64,000 nt of DNA from Aphrocallistes beatrix (GCA_963281255.1 OY725494.1:4787934-4851933), one strand, 5' to 3'. Shown: positions 48,901-58,910, counted from the first letter of the stretch. A program made the numbers and translations. The notes: generated by a model from the letters alone, not told the origin.

Positions 48901-51900
48901 TGTTGTAGGAGGTCCAGGCAAATGGTTGGAAGCTCTCAGTCTTAACGAACCCAGAAACACGTACACTAAGGTAACACCACTCTATAAGCTAGTCTAAAAT
49001 TAGAATATCACCTGAATAGCATACAGTTAGTCGATCTCTTAAGAACGGATTCTTGCTAATAACTTCCAACATTTCTCTATGCAACCAAAATATTGTTTTT
49101 TACATAATTTTACGGTCACTGTGTGTGTGCTATGTCATTCATACTGTTGTTCTATCTCGTGTTTACTCTCTGACTCTTGCAAGTACTGACTTCACGGAGA
49201 ATGTAGGAAGTTATTGAAGGATTCTCTCAGAAGTGTTATGACGTACTTTAATATGCGTTATTTAGATGATTCAATATACTTCCATGTGTAAGCAATAGTG
49301 TTTTTTATACATATCTATTCTTAATGTAGACTGTGATCAGTGATATATCCCGGATCTTCCAAACAATAAGCAACAAACAGGTAATAAATACAAATATGTA
49401 TAATCATATTATTCTATTCTTAAATTTAAGCTTAGTCTGAATACAGTCGACTCCGCTTAATAGGGCCACATCGGTCAGAGGACATTTTGCCCCGATTAAG
49501 CGGAGAACCCTATTAACCGATGTGTGAGAGCTATTCCGGCCCTGCCAAAAGTGACCCTATTAAGCGGAGTCGACTGTATTTGTTTATATGAGCTAACCTC
49601 TGGAGTCAAATCTGTTTACAAATAATTCCTTTAAAGATAAATTCACACAATATTAATCTATTTTTAACACATTCGGTCCGTGTATGTAGGCAGAAGAGAG
49701 CATCGAAGATTGGACTCTGATTCAGAATCTACAGAGCACCATTCAGTACATAACCTCTGCGAGGGTGAGTGGCAAATTTGAATACAATTATGCACTCTAA
49801 CATATCTATAAATAGAATATTTAATAATATAATTTTATCAAAGTTTATGCTACGGCCCTAGAGACGACTTTTACCATTGGCATGTGAACTGTTTTAGTTC
49901 CAAGCATTCAACCAATCAGCTACACTGCTTGAAGTACTATTTTAGTCGAGAGTGAAATTATATTTGGCGGCGAAACGTTTTTCCGAAATTTGTTGTATAC
50001 ACCCAATCTTACCAAATTGAAAAGAGGACACTGATATTATTCTTAGATTCATGTAATAAACAAATTTAAATGAGGCAACATATCAATACAAACAAATATG
50101 CACTGTATTAGCTAGATAATGCTAGCACTGTATAATATAGTAGAAATGTAAACATGCACATACACACATACAAAGAGGTAAACAATGATGTTTCATCTTT
50201 CAAGAACGTGAAACACCAAAAAGATACAGAAACATTACAAACAAACAAAAACACAAGTTCCAGAAATTATTCACAATGCGATTTCCTGCACTAGATTTCC
50301 CAATGCAGACTTCTCCACTAGTAGTATCTCCATTGCTATCCATATTGGTGTCTCAATTAAGATTATAATATTTGAAGTGGATTCAATTTAGCTTTAAAAT
50401 TACTCGATTTTCACTCTATAATATGTAAATAGAATAATACAAGAATACATAATCTCAAAAGAGAGGTTATAATCTCAGAATCCAGATTAGAATGGAATTC
50501 AATTCATTGGTTGTTCAGGGTATCAGCTAGCTTAGCAGATGAAATAATATTCAATGCTCAATCAGCAAGTAATTGCACAGCAATGAATTCACTAATAAAA
50601 GTATATACAAGAAACCATCTGAATGTAAGAGCGTGTGTATATTAATGAATCGTTTTATTAATAGATTATATCAGATCCATTCAATGCTATTTCGTATTAA
50701 TTTTAACTTTTCTAAGGTAATATTTGAGGTTACATCATATCCATAGAGTGTGGAATGCATTTCGTTGATAGACACACCAACATTACATTAATTAATATTT
50801 TAAGCAGTTGAATCTATCACTCAAATTGAGCTTAAAAATCTAAAAATTGTCACTCAGTCCATAAAATACCTAAACTTTTCCAATTGTTCCAGAAGTCTGT
50901 ACGGACACACATATAAAATTGAGATTTGTATACGTATATAACGTATGTATAAATATAATCATGTTTCTAAATATGTTTAGGGATTGCTAGAGAGAATAGA
51001 ACAGACAATGGAGAAGTATCTATTCTGGGATGAAGAAGTGCAAAACTGTGAGAATATAAACAATCAACACCTCTCAACACAGCATTCCAACTACTCAACA
51101 AGTAACCAAGGCAACTCAACACCTGTCCATTTGAGTCCGAGTGACTCTAACGACGACTTGAGTGTTTTTGATGACTCAGGAATGTCTGAATCTGGCGGTA
51201 GTTCCAACCCCAGCGTACAGTACACGTCTGCACACTACAGCACTGCTAGCATCAGTCAGAAGTGGGCAGAGGTGAATTGCTTGTGCATATCGTGATAAAA
51301 TTTAATGACTTAAATTATTGACAAACCCTGGTCACTATACACCTGCAATAGTCTGGATCAACTAATTAAACCTAATAACTTCTCCTCCAATCAGGATCGA
51401 GCTTTTTTATATATTGTTGCATAATTCTGACCAATCAAATTTGCGTAGCGAAATTTCAAAATTTCATTTCTCCCATTATTATATCTCATTTATACTCGTC
51501 TCACTTCTTCCGTATCCTACAATTCGCTCGCAATACAGAATCATCAAATAGTATAATGATGACGTAATCACGTAGAAATTAGTTAGAGAACTTGTGTAAA
51601 CTTATCTTTCCATCCACATGCATTACTGGCGTGTATTTCTAGGCTAACGGCCACTGCTCAAATGCCCGAGAAGAACTAGAGACAATGTGTAAGAGCCTCG
51701 CTACAGAGCTTGCGTACTTTGATTACCTCAAAGAGAAAGACATCAGGAATATCCTCATTGACTACGTCACTACGCAACATGAACATATGCAGAAGGTAGA
51801 TATCATCAATCTTTTTAAATTAGAATTTCACACACGAAATATTGTTAATTTTGACTCTTTCAAAATAGCTTCAAAGCAAATGGTACGCAATGAAACTTCT

Positions 51901-51970
51901 GCTGGAAACCCCCATACAACCGGAAAACAGATCAATTGAGTTCATCTATGAAGACCAGGAGGCCTGCTAA
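36950..51970 (+). CDS. Sorting nexin with coiled coil, C2HC finger, PX and BAR (576 aa), 20 exons
   Basis: Exons: 36950-36985, 37735-37808, 43560-43632, 44319-44417, 44561-44608, 45936-45997, 46274-46348, 46414-46513, 47547-47630, 47760-47814, 47935-47984, 48060-48110, 48501-48614, 48747-48822, 48909-48970, 49330-49380, 49690-49764, 50981-51271, 51643-51795, 51869-51970. All have GT..AG borders and all phases match, giving one 577-codon frame. Residues 1-85 are a leucine-rich coiled coil. C123-x2-C126-x10-H137-x4-C142 is a small zinc finger like that in some AGC kinases. Residues 160-269 form a PX domain (ITLTRSNPLSGE, VYRSHGDFYWLHAAM, IVPPL, LRTHP), which binds phosphoinositides. The rest is helical and ends as in SNX-BAR proteins, with a 70-residue polar insert at about 418-488. 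It should act in endosomal sorting. Which SNX subgroup it belongs to is not clear. The exon 2 to exon 3 join spans the RPRD1 gene and is the least certain. Confidence 0.8.
37356..37531. mobile_element. gcgggac-family MITE
   Basis: Ends catgccaactgtccc and, inverted, caagttggcatg; several gtcccgc motifs inside. It lies in intron 1 of the PX-BAR gene. Confidence 0.75.
37986..38172. mobile_element. pogo/Tigger-like MITE, family P1
   Basis: 187 bases with intact inverted ends and TA flanks, in intron 2 of the PX-BAR gene. Confidence 0.85.
39513..39619. repeat. Short inverted repeat with gaaagtga run
   Basis: The arms accctagttggacttgg and ccaagtccaagtagggtt flank a run of gtgaaagtgaaag units. 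Confidence 0.6.
39864..43136 (-). CDS. RPRD1: RPRD1-type CTD-interacting protein, four exons (322 aa)
   Basis: Exons 42821-43136, 42183-42420, 41467-41644 and 39864-40100 join with matching phases (1, 2, 0) into 323 codons. Residues 1-130 are a CID domain: the start FSSSALDHRLKELTNSQHSI, then SFWVVKHRKHARTAVEIWL and LLFLSNDIVQNSKKRG, continuing across the first splice into IQRLVSIWEERSCF. The rest is a coiled coil that closes with DPLPSVGDLFQT, the conserved end of RPRD1A/B. Human RPRD1A and RPRD1B have 312 and 326 residues. The CID binds the phosphorylated C-terminal domain of RNA polymerase II, and the coiled coil dimerises. In humans the complex recruits the RPAP2 Ser5 phosphatase. The protein cannot be assigned to A or B because invertebrates usually have one gene. 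The whole gene lies antisense in intron 2 of the PX-BAR gene. Exon 3 could alternatively begin three bases earlier. Confidence 0.92.
40376..40470. repeat. hAT-like left end
   Basis: The text gtgcttcccaaactggggtc followed by catggacc resembles the ends of hAT elements. The other end was not found. Confidence 0.4.
41205..41369. mobile_element. pogo/Tigger-like MITE, family P1
   Basis: 165 bases. The left flank is TA and the right flank has changed to CA. It lies in intron 3 of RPRD1, almost touching exon 3. Confidence 0.8.
42025..42166. mobile_element. hAT-like MITE in RPRD1 intron 2
   Basis: It begins cagtggcattcaaactgggg and ends gaccactg. The flanks gtatgtac and gtatgtag are a 7-of-8 target duplication. 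It lies 17 bases from the exon 2 donor of RPRD1. Confidence 0.7.
42606..42804. mobile_element. gcgggac-family MITE in RPRD1 intron 1
   Basis: It starts cttgccaactgtcccg, ends gtcggcatg and is full of gtcccgc motifs. Copies are at 25612, 37356, 47336 and a fragment at 63372. Confidence 0.75.
43780..44254. mobile_element. Tc1-like MITE, family T1
   Basis: It begins cactaagcgaacaaaagtat and ends with the inverse (atactgtccgcttagtg), with TA flanks. It is 475 bases long and lies in intron 3 of the PX-BAR gene. Confidence 0.8.
46040..46265. repeat. 12-base minisatellite in PX-BAR intron
   Basis: About 19 tandem units of tatatatgtttg or tatatatgttta, filling most of the 276-base intron 6. All frames read through it, giving artificial CLYMFVYI-type ORFs that are not genes. 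Confidence 0.9.
47336..47521. mobile_element. gcgggac-family MITE in PX-BAR intron 8
   Basis: Ends catgccaacttgagt and, inverted, acagttggcaagta; 186 bases. It ends only 25 bases before exon 9. Confidence 0.75.
48838..48878. repeat. (TTA)n/(TTG)n microsatellite
   Basis: Run of tta units passing into ttg units, in the 86-base intron between PX-BAR exons 14 and 15. Confidence 0.8.
49444..49576. mobile_element. pogo/Tigger-like MITE, family P1, short form
   Basis: 133 bases with both ends intact. It lacks part of the interior found in the 188-base copies. It lies in PX-BAR intron 16. Confidence 0.8.
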
Positions 51971-52120
51971 CAGTGCCCAATCAAAATCCACCTTTTCTCC
52001 TTATGACACATACGCACACATTCCACTGATAACACAGTGGCTATAAATAGTCGTAACCGCTGCTATTCTCTCAAGTGTGATTCCTATCTATCTTTTGTAA
52101 TTCTAATCACTCACAACTGT

Positions 52121-52126
52121 AATAAA
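52121..52126 (+). terminator. Likely polyadenylation signal of PX-BAR gene
   Basis: An aataaa hexamer about 150 bases after the stop codon at 51970. Confidence 0.55.
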
Positions 52127-52168
52127 TAGATATTTTAAGCCTGTGTCTAATTTTAGTAGTTGGGGAAT

Positions 52169-52270
52169 TTAGTTCGATAACGAAATCAGAGCCTGTATCG
52201 GTCTTTCTTTGGCTTCAACCCTTTGCTTGCCAAAATCCTGGACCAGCTCTGTACGAAATGTACCGGACTC
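52169..52270 (-). CDS. Possible terminal exon of an unidentified gene
   Basis: On the minus strand, after a ttttgttttag acceptor, an open frame of 33 codons reads ESGTFRTELVQDFGKQRVEA and continues to a stop. It has the amino acid mix of a real protein, but I recognise no family and no upstream exon between here and the MATE gene at 55091. It may also be chance. Confidence 0.25.
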   Translation of the reverse strand, partial: ESGTFRTELVQDFGKQRVEAKERPIQALISLSN

Positions 52271-52341
52271 CTAAAACAAAATAGATTTCTTCTAAGTACT
52301 GTAGCGTAGATTCATGAGATCAAAGATCCGTGATTCTCATA

Positions 52342-52379
52342 CAGTAGAACCTCGATAATCCGACACTTGTATAATCCTT
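52342..52379. repeat. Solo left end of P3 pogo-like MITE
   Basis: The text cagtagaacctcgataatcc and following cgacact resemble the ends of the element at 28473. No matching right end is near. Confidence 0.5.
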
Positions 52380-52431
52380 TATCTTTTCATATCAAAATTA
52401 TTAGTAATAATACAGTGATTAAATATTACAA

Positions 52432-52490
52432 GTGCGCTTCGCTTGCTTGCGCTGCGCGGCTTGCGGACACTGTGTGTCTGCAGAGTCTCG
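52432..52490 (-). repeat. Helitron-like GC-rich 3' tail, solo
   Basis: An inverted copy of the two-hairpin tail (gcgcttcgcttgcttgcgct and ggacactgtgtgtctgc) without the body of the element. Confidence 0.5.
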
Positions 52491-52944
52491 CTTCAAGTGC
52501 CTGGGGATATTCAAGAAACGGTCGCTTTTCTAATTCTCCACTAAAAATGTCATTTATCTACGGTTAATCATGAGTTCAGGACTGGAGAAGTAAATTAAGT
52601 TCATGATAAATGGAATTTACTTATAAAGCTAACTAATCCAAGAATGTAATGTCAATTTGAATCTAAAAATTTAACAAAATAAAGATTATTATATTTGAAT
52701 AACTCAAACTACTTCAGTCGAGTAACCTTAATTAACAACAATCGAGATATGTTATGTACTATACTCAATCAATTGATAATTAAATAACTTCTAAAGATCG
52801 AATAATAAACTCAAAATTGCTGCATTCAATCATTTAAGTGAAATAGAATCGTGTGAATCGCATTATAGTAGAACCCTAATAATTGATTGGTTCTCACATG
52901 AACCAATGAATTTCAATCATAAATAGTCCCTTCGACTGTATGTA

Positions 52945-54288
52945 CAGGGTGTTTCATAAGTCGTGGCCAAAAATTTTTTTATATCAATAGTTGTTTTTCT
53001 AATGGACCATGAGCATTACTATTTCCTATTCTGCTGCTTTACTGCGGTATTACAATCACTCTATTTTCAACCATTATTTCGTTTATATTATTTCCTGTTA
53101 CTTTTTTTTTTGATAATTTGTACTTTTTGTTCATTTTTTAAAAATGAATGTGTCTGACTACGGGTTAGTCATGCGTTCTAAGGCAATCGGGATGATAGAA
53201 TCAGGAGTACCTAAAAAAGAGGTAGCCAAGAGGCTTAATGTTGGATATCGTTCGGTTCGAAGATGGTCACAATCCAATAATTCGGGAGTTTCACTGGAAA
53301 CCAAGGGGCGGTCTGGACGTCCGCCGATTTTAGACCGTGTGAGCAAAATTGTTATTGCTAAATCTATCGGCAAACGACTCCAGTCAACGAGGAAAATCTC
53401 GAAGAAACTGCGAAGAAAAGGCTACACTATTTCTCCAACTACTGTTTATAGGCATTTGAAGGACCATATCGGTGCGAGGTCGTACAAACGTCCAAAAAGG
53501 CCACGGATTACCGACAGGATCAAAGAAAAACGACTTTCTTTCGCCCTAGCCCATCAGCATTGGACTGTTGATGATTGGAAAAAGGTTTTGTGGTCGGATG
53601 AGTCCCTCTTTGAGTTGTTTGCATCCCCGAATCCACAAAATGACCGCGTTTGGGACAAAACCAGCGACAGATTAGAGCCTGTCTTCAAAGTGAAATTTCC
53701 AGCGAAGGTCATGGTATGGGGTATGATGTCCCATTCTGCTGTTTCGGAACTGCACATAGTCCCTCAAAAGCAAACTGTAAATGGTGCTTACTATCGGGAT
53801 CATATTTTAAAGAGGACCTGTGTTGATGCAATTCGAAGAAAGCGTAAAACAGGTGGTATTTGTGAGAGGGCTATGCTACAGAACATGTCAAATTTTCTGT
53901 TCATGCAAGACGGTGCACCAGCTCACACTGCTAATTTGACTCAAGCATGGTGTTCAAAGAACTTCCCAAGATTTTGGAAGAAAGGTGAATGGCCAGGTAA
54001 TTCTCCCGACCTAAATCCTATTGAAAATATATGGGCAATTCTTTCAGATAGGCTAGATGAAATGGGACAAATATGCAGAACTGAAGATCTAATTTCAAGA
54101 CTCAAAATAGCATGGTCCAGTATCGATCCGAAAATTCTGAACAATTTAGTTGAAGGAATGCCTAAGCGAATTGCGCAGGTTATAGAGAGTAATGGTGATT
54201 ATATTCATAAATAATACAATCTATTCGTGCACAATTTTCGTTTATTTTCTTTGATTTTGGTAGTGGCCACGACTTATGAAACACCCTG
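52945..54288 (+). mobile_element. Complete Tc1/mariner-like transposon, DD37E
   Basis: The first 25 bases, starting cagggtgtttcataagtcgt, are repeated exactly in inverted form at the end, and both flanks are TA. The 1344-base element encodes one uninterrupted transposase. Identical ends and an intact frame suggest recent insertion and possible activity. Confidence 0.9.
53144..54214 (+). CDS. Tc1/mariner-like transposase, DD37E (356 aa)
   Basis: Residues 1-110 hold two helix-turn-helix motifs: KRLNVGYRSVRRW and KKLRRKGYTISPTTVYRHL, with the basic GRSGRPP linker between them, as in the paired-like DNA-binding region of Tc1 proteins. The catalytic triad is D152 (WSDES), D256 (QDGAPAH) and E294 (SPDLNPIENIW), with 37 residues between D256 and E294, so it is a DD37E type rather than the DD34E of Tc1 or DD34D of mariner. 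No stop or frameshift is present. The enzyme binds the element ends and cuts and pastes it into TA sites. An AT-rich leader precedes the ATG. Confidence 0.93.
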   Translation: MNVSDYGLVMRSKAIGMIESGVPKKEVAKRLNVGYRSVRRWSQSNNSGVSLETKGRSGRPPILDRVSKIVIAKSIGKRLQSTRKISKKLRRKGYTISPTTVYRHLKDHIGARSYKRPKRPRITDRIKEKRLSFALAHQHWTVDDWKKVLWSDESLFELFASPNPQNDRVWDKTSDRLEPVFKVKFPAKVMVWGMMSHSAVSELHIVPQKQTVNGAYYRDHILKRTCVDAIRRKRKTGGICERAMLQNMSNFLFMQDGAPAHTANLTQAWCSKNFPRFWKKGEWPGNSPDLNPIENIWAILSDRLDEMGQICRTEDLISRLKIAWSSIDPKILNNLVEGMPKRIAQVIESNGDYIHK

Positions 54289-54313
54289 TATTGTAAATGC
54301 AAGTCACCACTGT

Positions 54314-54790
54314 TTAACCGTAGAATGCACACTGGGGCACTGTCCCCGATATCACAGATGTCTCCCAAGCCATTTTCTATGGACTGAAGCCATATAAATG
54401 CTGGGCATTCTACAGTTATATCCCAATATATTTGTATTTTAAAATAATCGAATTTCAATCGTCAGCACAATTTGTCACCTATTTCGGCGAGGAGTGAAAA
54501 TTTCGGTTAGATCTTCGAACTTAACTGTAGAATGCCCAGCATTTATATGGCTTCAATGCCATAGAAAATGTCTGGGAGACATCCGCGATATCGGGGACAC
54601 TGTGTCCCCTCTGGGCATTCTACGGTTAATCGTAGATTCATCATTTGGTAGGTGTCAAATGATGAATCTACGATTAAGTTCGAAGATCTAACCGAAATTT
54701 TCACTCCTCGCCGAAATAGGTGACAAATTGTGTTGACCATTGAAATTCGATTATTTTATAATATAAATATACTGGGATTTAACTGTAGAA
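54314..54790. repeat. Two interlocked inverted repeats (composite foldback)
   Basis: 54314-54420 is the inverse of 54526-54628 (motifs gggcattctacagt and tctatggactgaagcc), and 54429-54527 is the inverse of 54674-54770 (motifs ttcggttagatcttcgaac and cctatttcggcgaggagtg). The pairs overlap, so this is either a MITE inserted in another or a complex foldback element. It starts about 25 bases after the DD37E transposon. Confidence 0.75.
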
Positions 54791-55090
54791 TGCCCAATTT
54801 TCATATCCCTACGACTTGCCAATTCTTCAATCAAATTCGGACAAACAAACAAAAAATCCTAGCGTTTTAATATATAAGATTTACCCATGTTCCCAATAAT
54901 AGTGGTAGTCAACACTAATACAACAGCTGCAGGTCTGTAATGCACTATGATCAGATCAAACGTTAATATCAATATCAGAAGACCCTTCCCAAATCATTTT
55001 ATACAGAATGAGGGAATGAAATCATATAATTAAGGAAAATCACAGCATTACATGAATATAACAGTAATAGCATTATCAGAACTGATAAAC

Positions 55091-56671
55091 CTAGAAATCG
55101 CGTACGAATATAATGATGAAGAAGATAATGCCTAGTAACATACAGCTACAATACCTTGCGATGATAAATAGCTTCGAATTACATACATTTCCATAACATA
55201 TGAAACGTGATATAACTGAGTGGTTCTTAACTAAATTATCATTATCTACTTGGCTTATATCTCCTTCAGTATTTTTTCTGACTAGGGCTGCAAACTTTTC
55301 CCAACGTTGACAGAAGACGATTAAGAGACCAATTACAGTGCTTAGGAACATTAGTATTGTCATGACCATGAGCAAACTCAACGCTTTCCACTCCACATAA
55401 TGTGCGACGATGATTGATATGACGAAACTAACAACCAGTCTTATTATGAACTTCTGAATCGCATCGATCCTTTGTTGACAACACGCATTCATCACACCTT
55501 GTTCAAGTAAAAAAACGTCCCCTAAAAGAACAATGGCTAGAATTTTCATACCAAAGGATAGATTAGAAGCTAACATTGCATCTGTTGTGAACAGTTTACT
55601 GAATGGTTGACTTGTCATGCACACAAAACTAGAAATGAGAATCATTACTATCAAGCAATAAATCAAAGAAAATATCGCAACTCTTCTAGCTTTATTTGGT
55701 TCATTCGCACCAAGGATATGGCCAACACGAACAGTAATCGCACTACTGTAACCATAAGCAAAAAGACAGAAAGCAAACCAAATTGAATAGAGGATGGAAT
55801 AAATAGCTAACTGTGTCTCACTTCGAGCTATAATCCCCAATATTATCATAGGAGATATGCCTGTTTGGAAAATCGATGCAAAACTCTGTATTGTGGTGGA
55901 TAATGCGTACTGCATAGTGTGATACCATTCTCCAATCATTTCTACAGTCCAATCGACATTGGTTAATATGTGTGTGTTTGTGAATCGAATGTGTGCGTAG
56001 ATCAACAAAGCTATGAGGTACGTGCTGATGCAGTAACCAGCTGCTGCTCCAGCTAAACCTGTGTCGAAATGGAATATGAAAATGTACTGTAAGATCCCAT
56101 TGAGAGCGCAACCTAAGAGGAGATAGAGCAGAGGAGGCCAAACTACCCCGTTAGCTTGTAGATATCCGATCGCTGCTTTTTGGTACAGATAGGGCGGTAG
56201 AACGAAACAGTAGACCGTTGCATACCTTCCTACCTGGTAGGCTAGCTGCCCGTCTTGTGTTACGAGGTAGACGATAGGACGTGCACTTATGTAGAGAGCA
56301 CACAGTGGGAAGATTGTGAGAGCTGACATGAAGAGAATTCGATAGAAATACAATCCTACCATCCTGTACTGTTTAGCTCCGAATGCTTGGGAACAGAGAA
56401 TATTGGCATAAGCTGCTATTCCTAATCCCAACGGGTACGAAGTGGCGTTTGAAAACATCTGTGCTACGTAGAGTGCACTCAGCATTAGAGTGACTTCACT
56501 TCCTGAACTCCTCCCGATAAATACATTGCTCAACTTCATTTGTATTCCTTCTGTGAAGTATGAAATAGCTGTAGGGAACGCGAGGAAAGTGAGTATTTTA
56601 GCTTCTTGAAACATCCAACAATATCGTTCCAATTTCATTTTTGCAAATAGAATGTTCATTTCATTTTTCAT
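55091..56671 (-). CDS. MATE family transporter, copy A (526 aa), single exon
   Basis: The protein is highly hydrophobic with about 12 transmembrane segments and shows MATE family wording: TFLAFPTAISYFTEGIQ in the first helix, LGIAAYANILCSQAFGAKQY at about 85-105, and GYLQANGVVW near 170, with a second-half equivalent around VRVGHILGANEPNKAR. MATE proteins (SLC47 in animals) export organic cations and drugs in exchange for protons. The length is typical of eukaryotic members. The coding region has no intron, unlike most neighbours. It points away from its twin at 58957, the two starts being 2.3 kb apart. Confidence 0.92.
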   Translation of the reverse strand: MKNEMNILFAKMKLERYCWMFQEAKILTFLAFPTAISYFTEGIQMKLSNVFIGRSSGSEVTLMLSALYVAQMFSNATSYPLGLGIAAYANILCSQAFGAKQYRMVGLYFYRILFMSALTIFPLCALYISARPIVYLVTQDGQLAYQVGRYATVYCFVLPPYLYQKAAIGYLQANGVVWPPLLYLLLGCALNGILQYIFIFHFDTGLAGAAAGYCISTYLIALLIYAHIRFTNTHILTNVDWTVEMIGEWYHTMQYALSTTIQSFASIFQTGISPMIILGIIARSETQLAIYSILYSIWFAFCLFAYGYSSAITVRVGHILGANEPNKARRVAIFSLIYCLIVMILISSFVCMTSQPFSKLFTTDAMLASNLSFGMKILAIVLLGDVFLLEQGVMNACCQQRIDAIQKFIIRLVVSFVISIIVAHYVEWKALSLLMVMTILMFLSTVIGLLIVFCQRWEKFAALVRKNTEGDISQVDNDNLVKNHSVISRFICYGNVCNSKLFIIARYCSCMLLGIIFFIIIFVRDF

Positions 56672-56706
56672 TTTATAATATTGGTCAATGACTACTTATC
56701 TATACA

Positions 56707-56716
56707 CCTTTATAGC
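56707..56716 (-). promoter_or_regulatory. TATA box of MATE copy A
   Basis: On the minus strand gctataaagg lies about 36 bases before the ATG at 56671. In the twin the corresponding sequence at 58911 reads gctatacagg. Confidence 0.6.
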
Positions 56717-57136
56717 ATGGAATGAAGTTGGATATCCCTTGAATACAACAAAACGATCCCTTGAGGCAGTTTCACGTTCATAGTTACACGAGACTGAAGG
56801 ATGAATACGTAGGACAATAGACTATTACTAAGACGTTATTGTTGCAAAAGTTCACATGGACCCTATATAAATCTATCATTCTTTATTTTCAATTTGATAG
56901 CAGTGTGTACATGATATTGATGGTATCATCAGGTAAACAAAATAACACGACATAATTTAGTGGTACGTGTACCATACCAATTTATTCGCATACCACTAAA
57001 TTATGTAGTCTGCCATCAAATTGTGTCAAATTCCATTAAATTATGACGCTTGACACAATTTGGTGACGATTGTTTGACAAAACTAATGATAGAATATCAT
57101 GGTGTAAAATATCAAAGATTAATAGTATCCATGATA

Positions 57137-57327
57137 CAGTCGAAACCGGTTTTTCTTACTCTTTATAGTGTAAGAAATTCCTGGTTACTAGTACATTTCA
57201 TCGGTTTTTTATCACACTTTTTTATCACTAAATCGGTTTGTTATTACTATAGGTTTATCCTTACTATCGGTTTATTCTTACTATATTGATCTGAAAAGAA
57301 ATAGTAAGAAAAAACCGGTTTCGACTG
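57137..57327. mobile_element. pogo/Tigger-like MITE, family P4
   Basis: The ends are inverted copies of cagtcgaaaccggttttt with TA flanks; 191 bases. It lies only in the left half of the spacer between the MATE genes, so it inserted after the duplication. Confidence 0.75.
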
Positions 57328-57459
57328 TACTAGTATATTAAAGGTATATGTAGCAAGAATATCATGCAACATAACTGGAGGAAAGCACACTGAGAAATCA
57401 TGAGTATGCATTTGAGTGTCTTCCTTGTATGCTCTGTACGGAATGATTGTTACAATATA

Positions 57460-57600
57460 CAGTAAAACCTCCATTAGGGAACACCTCCGATTAAGGAACA
57501 CCTTCATATAGTGAACAGCTAGCAGCGATCCCTGTTAACTGTGTAGCGTTCCCAATGTGCAGCGTTCCCTGTGTTCCCTGTTAACAGGGAACACTCTTTC
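57460..57600. repeat. Pogo-like left end with gttccctgtt repeats
   Basis: It starts cagtaaaacctccattaggg, then runs through several variants of gttccctgtt and gggaacac. The right end is not clear. Confidence 0.45.
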
Positions 57601-57626
57601 CCAAATGTCACTTAGTCATTCATATG

Positions 57627-58395
57627 GTGTCAAAGTACACATATCCGTTGTTAAAATTTAGATTAGTCACCATATGGTTGCGCAATAGGTTATACGTATT
57701 TGTGATTTTCAGAGGCCGTTTAGGGGCACTTCTAAGTGTTTTTATCATATATTTTTTCACATAGAACTGAGATGTGAATGGGTTAATACGAAAAATTTGG
57801 ATTTTTTTCACGGAATGTTGCTACATTCCAGTGTTGCTATGGAAACGTGTTTTGGTCAGTTGGGGTTATATCTTGAAAACCGCGATAGCCAGACATTCAA
57901 ATGTAATTCCATTTGATAGCGAATATACTACTTCCTATCAAGCGATAATATAACTTCGACGTCTAAATTCAATGGTTTACGATATATTCGATAATTTATC
58001 ATATTGATCACATTTGGTAATTTGTCCAATATCTCGTAAACAATTGAATTTAGACATCGGGATTATATTATCGCTTGATAGGAAGTAGTATGTTCGCTAT
58101 CAAATGGAATTACATTTGAATGTCTGGCTCTTGCGGTTTTCAAGATATAACCCCAACTGACCAATACACGTTTCCATAGCAACACTTGAATGTAGCAACA
58201 TTCTATGAAAAAAATCCAAACTTTTCGTATTAACTCATTCACATCTCAGTTCTATGTGAAAAAAATTATGATAGAAACACTTAGAAGTGCCCCTAAACGG
58301 CCTCTGAAAATCACCAAATTTGTCACAAATATAATTATTGCGCAACCATATGGTGACTAATCTAAATTTTAACAACGGATATGGGTACTTTGACA
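57627..58395. repeat. Foldback of about 770 bases between the MATE genes
   Basis: 57627-57990 and 58030-58395 are inverted copies (for example tagattagtcaccatatggt on the left and its inverse on the right). The centre, near 58011, is about 200 bases right of the midpoint between the MATE start codons. Confidence 0.8.
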
Positions 58396-58910
58396 CAATA
58401 TTTATATATGCTGATAATACATTCTTAAGCTCTATTGTGCTTTGTTAATGATTTAAGGCAGCTCATGTATTAGTTCAACCATCTTCTACCGCATCCCTAG
58501 TTCCAAATCCGCAAGTTACTATGAGGCCTTATATACAGTAGGCTATGACTGAGACATAATACATTGGATATATTCTGATTGATGAATAATTTTCTTGTGG
58601 GCAACTTGTAATTGAGCAACACAACAATGTTACAATGAAATTTACATATATAACAATAAATTCCTCTCCAGCGCCCCCCTGAGGCAAGCAAACGCCCCCG
58701 TTGGGAACCACTGATCTACACAGTGCTATCAAATTGAAAATAAAGAATTATAGATTTTAATAGGATCCATGTGAACTTTAGTAACAATAACGTCTTAATA
58801 ATAGTCTATTGTCCTACGTATTCATCCTTCAGTCTCGTGTAACTATGAACGTGAAACTGCCTCAAGGGATCGTTTTGTTGTATTCGAGGGAAATTCAACT
58901 GCATTGCATG

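Noticed and set aside
55818-56141. 107-residue alternative-frame ORF in MATE copy A (also 59487-59810 in copy B)
   Set aside because: It is conserved between the twins only because the DNA is nearly identical. It lies entirely within the MATE frame and has no start context or similarity of its own.
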